From: Gaeumannomyces sp. JS-464
Lineage: Eukaryota; Ascomycota; Sordariomycetes; Magnaporthales; Magnaporthaceae
Length of the DNA: 64,000 bases
Direction: 5' to 3'
NCBI GenBank assembly: GCA_002197995.1
Contig: NGZR01000003.1
Location: 1,550,001-1,614,000, forward strand
Shown piece by piece: positions 44,479 through 55,563 of the stretch. Under the pieces are notes generated by a model. The model was not told the DNA's origin, made no database searches, and saw only the letters and a program-made list of their open reading frames with translations. Position 1 is the first letter of the stretch. Every line of letters begins with the position of its first letter. A program made the position numbers and the translations under genes.

Positions 44479-47029
44479 GTAGAGAAATCGTATGTCCCAC
44501 GAGAATATATATATATATATATTTTTTTTGCCCCAGTTTCTGGAATTGGGCCGTGTTGGACAAAGTCTTGCTGACCAACTTGCGCACACAGAGGCGCAAC
44601 GACGACGACAGCTGGCGCTGGCAGGGACCCCCTGGACGCTGCTCAGGTTCCCCCTCGGTGATGCACAAGCACCTTGGTGAGCCCACCGTCGCGCACGACG
44701 ACCATGGACACGACCGTGCATGCAGGAACAGCCGCGCCACTGCCCAGGAGAACTTCAGGGGCATCTAAAGAGGGTTTCTTTTTTTTCCTTCCCATCCCTG
44801 TCGTTGTCGTTTAGCCTTCTTTTGCTCGGGCCTGGTTGCAGGGAAGGGTTGGAGGTAATACTTTCGCAACGCCATTTTGTATGATAACCGGAGAAATATT
44901 GATCATAGCGTCCCACCTGGGGGCCTGATTTTAATGAATGGACATGACTGTCAAATTCCTGCACCGCCGAATTTCGGACAGCTGGAGCGAGTGAGAGTAG
45001 AGTACCACACGGAAATTTTCCCCGTCTAATCCTCATCTGGCAATGTCCATGACTCCTGCCCCCGGCACACCCGCCATCATTGCCCTCGTCGCCGGATCGT
45101 CGTCGACCTTGGCGGTGGTGTGCATTTCTACGGCACCACGTGATGTGATTCCGGAGACCGGTGAAAAGGAAGCGGTAGGGGGACTCCCTCCCTAACCGCA
45201 TACGTAAAAACTCAAACCAATATTTCGGGAGTCGGCATTTATATGCATATGGTCCCGTTATCACTGAATCAGGATGGCCGGGGCGGAGCGAATAGTTAGT
45301 CAGTCCGCTATCGGACTTGCGAAACTGATAATGATGCATTAGAGGGCGATCTATTATTTGCTGGGATGGCAGGATGGATTGCCGGGGAGCCCGCCGGGGG
45401 TTGCCTACCTAGTAAGTTGCCTTGCGGGCTGCTGCTTCAGCTCCTCGCACCGCCTTCCCGAGAGAGGCTAGCAGTGAGGTGAGTGGTGGAGTGGGCGGGA
45501 TGCATCACTCCATGAATGTGAGACCCGCGCATGGTTTCTGATCCGCCGTCTCTAAATACGGGAAAAACGGGACGGGATGTGATGGGTGGTGGTGGACGCG
45601 GCGGAAACGACGATTAGGAGACGAGGCGAGAGGCGGGGCGGATGGCTGCAATTATCTTATTGGACCAGAGTGTTCGTTTTTTTTTTTGTTTTTTTTTTTT
45701 TTTTGTTGTGAGATGCACTGGACATTCCATTCGCGGCACGGCGGGGAAGAACGGGGAGGGATGCGCGGGTGCGAGCCTACGTGTCGTGCATCGACAGCCT
45801 TGCTTTTTTTTTTCTTTCTTTTTTTCCGGGTTGGCCCAAGAGAAAAAAAAGTGACCTGCGGCTGGAAGTACCAGGTTCAAAGGACGGTAGAGACCACAGT
45901 GCGACATGCACAGAAGCATCACTGTGGCTAGCTCGCACACATTTCAACCCTTGTCACCTCTCTCTCTGCTGCATGCCCGCATCACGAGCACACCCCAAAA
46001 CGGGTCCGCCATGGGGAGTTGAGTGGTGGGACATCAAAGGGAGCTCCGCCCGGACACATGACATGTGTCAGGCAAAACGAAACGGCCAGACAGATTCTGG
46101 CAAGCAGGCGCCAGGCTAGTGCAGGGAGAGATCTGCAGAGCCCACCCGGCTGTTGTTGTTTGCGTTGCTTGCTTGTTTGCTTGTTCACCGCATCAAGCAG
46201 CTAAAGAGGTACCCCATCTGGGTGGGACGGGCGACTGTGGCTGGAGACGTCCAAAATAGAATGTTAGAATGTTACAACGATGAGTGTGCTGGGCAGCCTC
46301 TAGGTAGCGGGGAAGCTTTATCGTTATCGACACTCCTGGGTACCTACCCCGCGCTGACAGTGACAGCGAGCACGGGAGCTCTCTGAACCCCTCAAATCGC
46401 CTGGCGCCAGAATGGAGCTAGCTCGAATCCGGGACTAGACAGCTCCGGCGAACCCAAGCTCCATCCTAGAGCCCTTCTGCATATGCACGATGGCCCGCCA
46501 GTGGGCTGCGGTTCTGTTTTACTTTGTTCGCGAATGAAAAAACGGGCCTAAACTAGCTCGGGCAACCCCTCCCATCTTTGCTTCTCACCCCATTCGATCC
46601 ATCGGCTCAGCCGCGCTTTGCCACGGCCCCGTTTGCTGCCTCCCGACGGTTCGCAAGAGGGAAAAAGAAAGCCCGCTGCCACACCGCCTCGAAAAAGCAA
46701 AGTTGCGCCAGAAGGGGAAAAAGACATACCCATCGCGGCGCGGTAGCCACCGTGGTATGGAGGCGGGGTTGGTGGGCTAAGCCGGCCTCTGAACGCGCCG
46801 TCAAGAAAAGAGCGCGGGCAATTCGCGGGAGAACGACACCAGTGTAGCAGGCAGAGCAAACCCCTGCCTGCTTTTGCCCCATCGCTCTGCGGGCTGGGCT
46901 GGCCAAGCATAGACCCGGGTCGGGGGGCAAACGACCTGACCGCCACCTCTGCATGAGCGCCTGGCCTGTCACCTGCAGCAGCAGCAACCACACATCGCAT
47001 CGAGATCGAGGCGCAGCAGAAGACGACTC
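44479..47029. other. Gene-poor 2.5 kb upstream of ATG5
   Basis: It contains a (TA)n-T8 microsatellite at 44504-44528 just after the repeat-protein stop, and two interrupted T-tracts (45678-45704 and 45805-45827). No supported coding region; the minus-strand frame 46607-47455 is an antisense shadow of ATG5 exon 1. Confidence 0.45.
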
Positions 47030-48256
47030 ATGGCCTTCTATTCCCCGCGGCCCGCCAGTGGCGGCAGCGGGGCGGGTCCCGGCGGCGGCGGCAGTCCTCG
47101 GCCCGCCAGCCCGGCCGCCGCCACGGCCGTCCCGAGCGCGCTCTGGAAGCTGACGGTGCCGGTGCACATCACGCACGCGTCGCTGCCGCCGTCGTCGTCT
47201 GTCCCCTTTGTGGCCTCTGTGCCCAGGTTCGGCTACCTGGCCCTGCTGCTGCCGCGCCTGGCCGCCTACTTTGGCCGCCCCTGCTCCAGCTTCCACCACG
47301 AGGACGTCCAGCTGCGCAACCTGCCCGTCGGCCTGCTCGTCGACCTCTACCGGCCCCAGGCTCTGCCGTGGCGTCTTATTGTCGACGAGGGCGAGGAGTG
47401 GCATATCGGGGACACCTTTCTCAATGGCGCAAAGGAGGTTTGTGCGCAAAAACATGGAAGGGCTCCGTCCCTTGATGAGTATCCCTCCAGCTAACCAGTC
47501 TGGACAACAGGCCGACTTCCTCCGGAACGGTCACGCAAAACAGATCATGTCCATGTCCAAAGACGACACCACGGCCTTGTGGAATGCCGTCCAGGATGGT
47601 GAGGATCCCCGAAGCTATCTGGGCAAAACGGAAGCCCCTCATTCCTGGCACACGGTCGGTTCGACGTGCTGATTCGCCGCGAAAAAAAAAAGGTGACTAC
47701 GCGACCTTTGCCAGAATCAAGAACCAGCTGCTAAACGCGCCAACGCCGCTCAAGCATGTCCCTATTCGCATATACATCCCCTCTTCTTCACCGAGCAACC
47801 CCACAACCGCCACACCGGCCGCTGCTGGCTCGTTTCGCGTCATGCAGGCCCTGGTCGCCCCACGAATAGCAAACAGTGAGCACGCTACATCTTCTTTTTT
47901 CTTCTACTGCTCCTACCGCCCCTATTTTCCTACTTCCGCCATCATTTCGTGGCGGTGTAGACTAGATTGGGCCCATGGGCCAAGCCCATTGTGTTTGGAA
48001 ACTCACTAACTTGAACCTTCTGCTTGCTTTTTTTCTCCCTCTCCTCTTTCCCCTTCTCCTCGCAGAAACTCCACAAACGTTAGGCCCTGCGCTTAGAGAC
48101 CTGCTACCCACCCTTTTCCCGAGCAGTCGCGACCCGGTCCTGGCAAACGTCATCCTCCACGGCGCCCCCGTGCCCTTCTCGGCCCCGCTCGAAGCCCTCA
48201 TGCGCGAGGCCGCCTACCCGGACGGCTGGCTCTGCCTGACCGTCGTCCTGCTGTGA
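47030..48256 (+). CDS. atg5: Autophagy protein ATG5
   Basis: Four exons (47030-47437, 47511-47598, 47693-47875 and 48066-48256) give 289 aa with an intact frame. It matches ATG5 throughout: a Gly/Pro-rich start, the first ubiquitin-like domain (LWKLTVPVHITHASLP, PFVASVPRFGYLALLLPRL, SFHHEDVQLRNLPVGLLVDL, PWRLIVDEGEEWHIGDTF), the helical linker NGAKEADFLRNGHAKQIMSM, and the second ubiquitin-like domain (HVPIRIYI, then ALRDLLPTLFP and DGWLCLTVVLL). The lysine of GAKEADFL (K135) aligns with the acceptor lysine (human K130) that receives ATG12. The ATG12-ATG5 conjugate binds ATG16 and acts as the E3 for ATG8 lipidation at the phagophore. Intron 1 (73 bp) has a CTAAC branch point. Intron 2 (94 bp) ends in an unusual A10-G acceptor. 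Intron 3 is 190 bp. Confidence 0.97.
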
Positions 48257-49919
48257 TCTCTGAGCCGGACAGCCGGCCGGTAGAGAGAGAGAGAGATTCT
48301 GGCACGCGCGCAACAGGCCAAGTGACGACCTGGATCGGACGATGGATGATGGCGACGTGGAACGATCGAACAAGGGGCGGGCGTGTTAGTTCCAGCGCCA
48401 GGGGGGGCACCCGCATCAGAGGTCTTCAGCTGGCGCATCCTTCTCATTTCCAACCGCGTGTCTTGTCGTCACATATCACATGACATCCATCCCGGGTGTT
48501 CTTTTGCGCGGTTTTTCTCCGCGTGTCTTTATGTTATCACATATCATACAGCATCCAGGCCGGATGTTCCTTTCGGCGGGTGGAGTCTCCCCACTATCTA
48601 CAATCTCGTTAGTCCGGCGCGTCTACCTGGAAGGGGTATTACATGTATATTATCTCCTGTCTTGTCCCGTCTCGGCCAATAGACGGCGACATGACATATC
48701 TAATTTAGGTATGGAACCGTGTAACAAAAAGTGACGGAACTAGGTGAAGTGGCAACTAGCAGGACGGAAAAGACCGGACACCCTTGATTGCCTCCTCGCG
48801 GGATGCCTCGTGGCGGCCGGCCAACACCGTACATCGGTGAAGCCTAGAGTCTGGACAGATCCCGATCAGATATTTCAGCCCCTTGGCCTCTTCGCTCTTC
48901 CGGTTGTGGTAAGCAAGAAAGAAAAAAAAAGAAAAAAGACTGACTAGGTGGACAGGTGTGGTTAGTGGCGGGCCAATGTTATCGTGTCGATATTCACCGG
49001 CGAGGTATCCAACTATTTACGAACGCCACGCGGCGCTAGACAGGCCCGAGAGGAGAAGGGGAAAGAAAGTCGAAGATGAGATTTGAACACCGCAGGCCCC
49101 GGAGGCCGCGGCCCGCGTTCGCCACCCCATCATGCCCGAAATGCTCCCTGATCCTCGCTTATCCCCCCGGTCCCACGAGGCCGGATTCGCTTCTTCTCCG
49201 TGCGACCCTCCCAACCACGGCCGGCCCCCTTTTCCATCGCATGCCGCTCGACGACGAGAAAGAAGAAAAAAAGCCAAAAGTGGGCCGCGAAAGCAATAAC
49301 GTTTGCGGGAAAACAAAATATGATAGAAAAATAGGCCACCAACTAGACTGGTCAAAAAAGCCAGGGCTAAAAAAAAAAAAAAAAGACCCGCATCGCCGTC
49401 AAGGTATTTATGAATAAAAAAAAACAGGCCGTTAAATAGGTACTTAGGTAATAGTGATGAGTAGATAAAATGAGAAGAAAAAAAAGAGAACCTTTTGCGC
49501 TCATGTGGTATTTCCTTCGTTAATTTCCCTCCCGCCGTGGGCTTTCTTCGCCTGAAATGATGATGACGATGATATAATGCCATGCCGTTTGCTTGAGTGC
49601 TCAATCATGAAGGGAAAACTGGAAAAGAGGACAAGAGAAACGCGCGAGCGAGTGGTGGAACCTGGAAAATAAAATGGGGGAGTGGAACTGCGCAAGCAGA
49701 AAATAGATCCAGAAAAAGAGAGAGAGAGGGAGAGAGAAAAAAAGCAAAGCGGAAAGTAACCAGGATATGTAGTCCGATCTGACACGTCAAACTATCAACA
49801 AGAATTAGCCAATAATTCCAGACGACAAGGGGGAAAAAAATGTGCAAGGGAAGACCAAGTCCAAAAGGAGGCTGGGCCCCATCTCGTTCGCTGTTGCTTA
49901 AAGTACACGATTATACCGC
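48257..49919. other. Convergent intergenic region between ATG5 and the Zn2Cys6 regulator
   Basis: About 1.7 kb between the 3' ends of the two genes. A GAGAGAGAGA run lies right after the ATG5 stop (48285-48295). A-tracts occur at 49370-49384 and 49418-49424, and GA-rich repeats at 49711-49745. Open frames such as 49017-49604 (-) are AT/Phe-rich and unsupported. Confidence 0.4.
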
Positions 49920-50156
49920 CTAAAGGAGGAGAAAGGAGAGATGGTACAAGCGAAGGGGTGGCCGCATAACTGGCTGCACCAAGCCTCCTTCCCACCGGAA
50001 AGAGTCGGCGCCGGGGTTTTCAGCGCAGGCTCTTCCTTGGGTGGCGGCCAGTCGGGTTCGCACACCGCGATTTTGGCGCAGCCCCTCATGCCTTGGGGCT
50101 GTCCTGGGGTGGGTTGTTCGGGGAGGCGAATTGATGCGCTGTTGTGGTCCGTGTTG

Positions 50157-50189
<33 letters not shown>

Positions 50190-53100
50190 TCCTTGCTGTT
50201 GTGGTCCCTGTTGTTGATTCGGTTGCCCGCTGTAGTGATGGGTAAAGTGGCCTCCATAGGACACGGGTGTCTCCTGGAGCGGGGTGCTCGGGCTTGGTGT
50301 CGGGGCCTGGTGGTTGCTAGTCGTACTAGAGATGCTGGTGTTCGCGGCTGGTTGCACAGGGGGAGGCGGCAAGTCGAGTTTGTCCCTGAGGCCTATGAGG
50401 AGGTTCAGGCCGATTGTCAGGGCGCTCGTGCGGTGCGCAACGGTCTGGAGGAAGTCAATAGTTCGCTGGAAGAGAATGCTGAGCTCGAGCGGATTTATAA
50501 AGGCACGGAGGTGTTGGTCCTGGTAGACGGCAGCGAGAGTGATCATGTTGCCCCATTGACTACAAAGGACCCCAAAGCGTTAGCAGAGCGGTTGAGTAGA
50601 TAGCATGCCTGTGTTGCGGCTGTACTTACGCGTGAGCGGTACCAAACACATTGGTAATGATAAAGCGCCGCTCCTTCAGGCCGTGGAAGGCCTTGGTGCT
50701 CTCGATGAGAGCCCGGATACCCTTCCTGGCATAATTAAGGATGACAGGGTCGTCGGGATCAACAACCTCGTTGATGGGATCCGTCCAGTCTATCTCCTCT
50801 GGGTTGTCACTGCGCTGCTCCTTAAACTTGGAGTTCAGGATGGACTTGATGATGGGCCTGCAGATGATGTTGGTAGCACCCCAAAACTTGGCCCGCAAGC
50901 GCGCATCGAGGATCTCGGTCGCCGGCGGGTCGTTCTCGGGGTCGAACTTGAAGACGGGCGCAACCCAGAGGTTGGGATCGATCATGTCTGACAGCTGCTG
51001 GATCATATCGAGCATGCCGCGGTAGTGCGAACGCTCGATGCGGTCGCCGTAAAGCAGCGTGTGCGCCTTATTTAGCTGCTTTCGCAGGTACAGTTGGCCG
51101 AGGTAGCTTTTGGCAACACGCTCGTCGATGCCGTTTGCCATAGCGCCGCTAAGCGGGGGGAGCGGGAAATTCTCCTCGTATGTTAAAATGCCCGACTGTG
51201 GGAGATGGAGTTCGGCGATAATGTCGCTCTCCAACTGCATGCAGGACCAAAACAGAAAGAAGTATCGCGTGTCGGCGGCCGAGTTCTGGGGGACGCCCTT
51301 CGTGTGACCATCGATCAGGCGGCCGAATTCGCTGGGATCAGGAATACGTGTTAGCACAAGGCCTAGCTAGACGACCTTGCAGACAGACCATGGCGCCCGT
51401 GACTTACCCTCTCATAAGCTGCTGCACCTTCATCGAGGCAGCCAGGATGTGCGAATAGCTTTCCAACACCCGACCCAGCTGTCCATAGTACAGACCGGCC
51501 AACAAATTTGCGTAAATGTGCCACAAAGTGCTCCCGCCGACCTGATTTCCGATGATATCAGTCGCGAGGGCGAGGTATCCAGCCCGGGGATAACATCCAT
51601 ATTCCTTTTAGCCTGTCCCTTGAACGGGCTCTGCCCTTCAAAGGACGAACGCCGGCTGGTCGGTCCCGCCCTCACCGGTCAGACGTGGGCGAGAGAATCG
51701 ACTGCACCGTCATGGCCGGGGGCGATCCGTGAGCCGGAGGTGATGGTGGCGTCCCGTTCCGGCCTATAGATGACGACCCGCTGCCTATGGACTCGGAGCC
51801 GGGCACGACGTCGGGAAGCGCCTCCTTGTGCAGGCAGATCTTGCCAAGGGCGAGCACACAAAGCACCACAGCCGTTTGGATGTGACGCGACATGCGTTGC
51901 ACCTTGAGAGGGGGCGAGCCGGGCTCGGGGCCGCCATCGGATGAGCCGCCCCTCTTCCGCTTCTGACCGATCTCGTCAACGGGAATGCCTGTGTTCGCGA
52001 ACATGGCAACACCGAAATCTTGTTGGTTGGCTTCGTCAGGACGGCCGAGCCCAAGCTAAGGAGGAACTTATTGACTATGCTGTGCAGATCATTCTTGAGA
52101 ATGATTGGGTGCATGTTTTGGATGTTATCCTCGTAGCTCTGCACCAGCTTCCAGACGGTTGCGGGATCGAGATCAAGCTCCCCGGTGGTACCCCGCGTGG
52201 GTTTTCCGTCTACTGAGGTGACGGCCTGGGGCGTGTCCCCGATAAACCCGCCAATGTGACCCCAGTCGTTGCTTGGAGAGGGCGAAGGGCCCGTGTCTGG
52301 CGATTCCGGGCCGGTGGGTATGCTTCCAATGTCCATCATCGAGTCCCTGCTGTGGAGACCCGCGTCCTTGTTGGCTTTTCTGCGGCCCTCACCCCGGCCT
52401 TCACCGCAGCCGTAGATGTGTAGCAAGCCCCGCTCCTCCTCGTTTTTTAACGGAAATTCGTGCAAATGCTTCGTGTTGATGCCCTCCTCCTTTCCAAAAG
52501 ATCTCCCATCATGTGAGCAACAGCCGGCCATTTAAGGAGCAGTCCTGCGCCTGTCGTGTGCTTGCTTGGAATTGCAGGCTTTCCGGGCGGCACGGGTGAG
52601 CGTGGAGAGCGAGGAGGCATGTCTAGCTGTGCCTCACTGTCCGTATCCGCATCCTTTTCAGCCTCTGGCTCATCGGCAGGTGGTGCTTCGGCCATGGTCT
52701 CATCCTGGACGTCGTTATCGTCCTGAACAGAAGGGATCGGTATGTCGGGGTTGATCGGTTCGGTGGCCAACGATTGAGATGCAGACTCATCCATCTCTAC
52801 CGGCTCCTTTCTTGATGTCGTCTGTCCGGGAATCAAACTTTAAGCTAGCCTCAAGCCTTTCGAACCGCGCTTCGAAAGACCGGACCATCATTTCCAAGCT
52901 TTTTTCAAGCTATTAATGCCCTCAAGGACCTCGACTTGGACCTTATCCGACCTATCGTGTTCAAAGTTTGTCAGCACCGCGAGGCCCGTCTGCCTACAAC
53001 TACCTCCGCGTCCCATGGTGAAGTCTTACTGTTTAGGGATGGGGTCGCGGTATTTGCATTCCGTCTTCTTTTCCCTGCAGTTTTTGCAAGGCTTCGTCTC

Positions 53101-54040
53101 GTCGCATTTCGCCTTGAGCTGCCTGCAGTTCTCGCAAGCCTGTGGTTTGAACGTGTCAGCATATATTGATGGCGTAGGAGCTTGGAAAACGCTGCACCGG
53201 GTGCCGTTCGAGACCTACTTGAGAAGCACGCTGGGCTTTCCGCTTGGCTGCTGCTGATGATGAATATGTGGCCAGGTACCGCTTCTGGGCCCGCGCTGGG
53301 TGGCCCAGAGCTATACATCTGAGGTGACGGCTCATAAGGCGTTTGCGGTGGGGGCTGAGGCTGAGGTTGAGGCTGCGCGGCGGCGGCGGCGGCGGGGGCT
53401 GTTGTTGTTGCTGTTGTTGCTGCTGCTGCGGCGGTGGTGGTTGCGAGTGCGGATGTGGCGTCTGAGGAGTATAGCTCGGTGGCCTGTGGTGGTACATCTG
53501 GGGTGACGGGCCACCGTCGAAGCTCATGTGTCTCCTGTCGTCCATGGGTGACTGCTGCGAAGGGTGAGGAGGATGTTGTTGCGTGTGCGGTGGTGGGTGT
53601 TGGGCGTGCGGTGGTGGCTGCGCGGGATGGCCCAGGGGAGTGCCCGGCACGTTAGGATCGGGTGCGCCGGTCGAGTGTGGTCTGCGCAGCTGAGGGAGCT
53701 CGTCGAAATCCCTCTTCATGCCGCTGGGCGGCTCGCGAGGTGAGTAGGCCTGGGCGTAGTGTGGAGGATGCGCGGGTGATGGAGGCGGTTGGCGGTGGTC
53801 CTGTCGTTGGGGATAGTGGTCCTGCTCATGGCGACGTCGGTCGTCGAAGTGCTGATTGGTGTTCAACGGAGGAGGTTGATGGGGAGGAGGGTGAGGAGGG
53901 AGGTCGCGCGAGAAGTGGTGCGGAGGTGGCTGATATTCTCTTGGTGCAGGATGGGGCAGTGAGACTCCATGATGGGAATTGGGCCAAGATGGCGGGTTGT
54001 TGGACAGCCGTGGTCTCTTGTTCTCTGGCCCTTGGTCCAT
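49920..54040 (-). CDS. Zn2Cys6 (GAL4-type) fungal transcription factor with polyQ tail, frame-broken
   Basis: From ATG 54040 (MDQGPENKRPRLSNNPPS). The N-terminus is Pro/His/Gln-rich. Exon 1 ends AKRKAQRASQ at 53219. After a 79-bp intron, exon 53139-53030 encodes the binuclear cluster ACENCRQLKAKC, DETKPCKNCREKKTEC (C-x2-C-x6-C-x5-C-x2-C-x6-C), then a basic linker. A coiled-coil dimerisation stretch (VQVEVLEGINSL, then SLEMMVRSFEARFERLEASL) follows, then an acidic region. The middle regulatory domain spans VWKLVQSYEDNIQNMHPIIL to DTRYFFLFWSCMQLESDIIA, followed by the C-terminal helices and a CAG-encoded polyglutamine (50154-50215). Further introns lie at 52952-53029, 51332-51407 and 50560-50629, all with good splice signals. 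Single-base breaks near 52903 (A-run), 52810, 52495, 52035 and 51575 interrupt the frame. It binds DNA and regulates transcription; the target pathway is unknown. The exact stop is uncertain. Confidence 0.85.
50154..50215 (-). repeat. CAG-type trinucleotide repeat encoding polyglutamine in the regulator
   Basis: On the plus strand this is TTGCTG(CTG)n with minor interruptions; on the coding strand it is CAG/CAA giving about 18 Gln with one Gly. It lies in the C-terminal activation-type region of the Zn2Cys6 gene and is a likely length-polymorphic site. Confidence 0.9.
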
Positions 54041-55251
54041 GCTTCTGACCGTGAGCAGCAGGCCGCTCTGGAGGCGTGCGCATAAACACGGTCAAGGCAG
54101 GGCAGTGGCTTCTCCAACGAGACAACAGACGTCAGACAGAAAGCGCGCGTGCGGAGGCCATGAGAGCTCCGACGAAAATTCGTCAGCAGGCAAGGCCGGG
54201 CAGCCGGCTTGATGGTGGACAGGGACTGGGCCACCAGATTCCGAACATATACCCGCAAATACCTCGAAGGGTACACAGGACGAGAGGAGAAAAAGATAAA
54301 ATAATAAACGGGATAAAAAAATATATATATGAGGGACAGGGGGGGTGTGAGTTCGGATAGGTAAAGCTCGGCCGAAGGGGCTCGCGCGACGAGGGGGGAG
54401 GGGAGGAAGGTTCTCGACGCAAAGACGTGCCCTATTGGCCGTTGAAGGAGATAGAAGCTGTCTGGCGGCGAGACGTCGGGCTCCACGGGCGGGCAGGGCA
54501 GCCAGACGAGTCGGTGCCCTCTGTGGTAGGTATTCGTCGGGGTGACTTTTTTTTTTTTTTTCTCTTGCGCTCGGCGGGGGCAGATGGATGAGCCAGGAAC
54601 GTGGGTCGCGATTCGTCGAAACAGAAAACGGCGTGTCTTTTTGGAGGTCCGAGATTTCGACCTAAGGTACCGTCGCAGCGGGAGCGCTTGAGATCAAAGT
54701 TCGAGAAGGACCAGCAGCAAGCAAGCGGCTGGGGCGTGAGGTGCTGGATGCCAGGCCGTCACGGCGCGCGCTGGGATGGGGGAGACAGGACCCGAGCTCT
54801 GGCTGGCTAGGTAGCGGGCTGGCTGGCTGACCGACCGTGTGCGACTGACTGGCCTAACCGGCTTTTGCCTGCTTCCACTACCCCTGGAACTGACGTAGAG
54901 GGGGAAAAAAGAACCAGAGAAAAACCCTTGGGATGGCAAAACGCCCTGGGCGGCGCGACTCGTCGACTGCCAGGGGGAGGGGTGTGTAGGTGTCGCGGCG
55001 GAGGGATGGGATGAGGCTTGCGCGAGTTCGAGTCTGGTCACAACAGGCGGCGCAACAGCGGCGGCGTGTCTTGAGAGGGGATGAGAAAAAAAAATCAAAA
55101 AAATGACAGGAATAAAAAAAAAAAAAAAAAATCAAAATAATACAAAAAACTGGAGAGGTCAGTCGGCCCTGGGTGCGCGACTCGATTGAAAGGAACGTGT
55201 GGATTTCATCGGTTGGGGCGGGCGGTCAGTCGGCATGACCCTGGGCCCTGC

Positions 55252-55274
55252 TTTTTTTTTTTTTTTTTTTTTTT
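55252..55274 (+). repeat. Poly-T tract, 23 nt
   Basis: Uninterrupted T23 in the gene-poor region upstream of the Zn2Cys6 gene. Confidence 0.85.
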
Positions 55275-55500
55275 CTCGACTCGTCTTTTCTTCTCGTCTA
55301 CTCACTCCCTTTCGGGTCTGGGCCGCCAAATGGGCCAGCCACATGGGGCAGTCCAGGGTCGAGTTACCTGGGACCGGGAACAGCAACCTAGATAGCCTTG
55401 TTCGGCGCACTGTCCAAGAGCTCTGCGGGCCGGCGTATCCAGGTACGGATACAGCTGGCCCAAGTACACTGCGGCGACGAACCAGGCCGAGGTGGTGTGT

Positions 55501-55563
55501 CTGCTGCGTCTGTCTGTGTGTCTGCTGCGTCTGTCTGTGTGTCTGCTGCGTCTGTCTGTGTGT
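55501..55563. repeat. 21-bp minisatellite, three perfect copies
   Basis: Three identical 21-bp units beginning CTGCTGCGTCTGTC follow each other without mismatch and are preceded and followed by partial units. The unit length is a multiple of three, but no gene is evident here. Confidence 0.9.

Noticed and set aside
46410..46445. CTCGAATCCGGG resembling a tRNA B-box
   Set aside because: Lacks the conserved GGTTC start and has no matching A-box upstream.
46607..47455. Long minus-strand frame opposite ATG5 exon 1
   Set aside because: Antisense shadow of the GC-rich ATG5 first exon.
49070..49150. Possible tRNA on the minus strand (GTTCAAATC-like T-loop)
   Set aside because: The flanking bases do not form a five-pair T-stem, and no A-box or cloverleaf can be drawn.
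55501..55563. CRISPR-like repeat array
   Set aside because: The 21-bp units abut directly without spacers in a eukaryotic intergenic region: a minisatellite.
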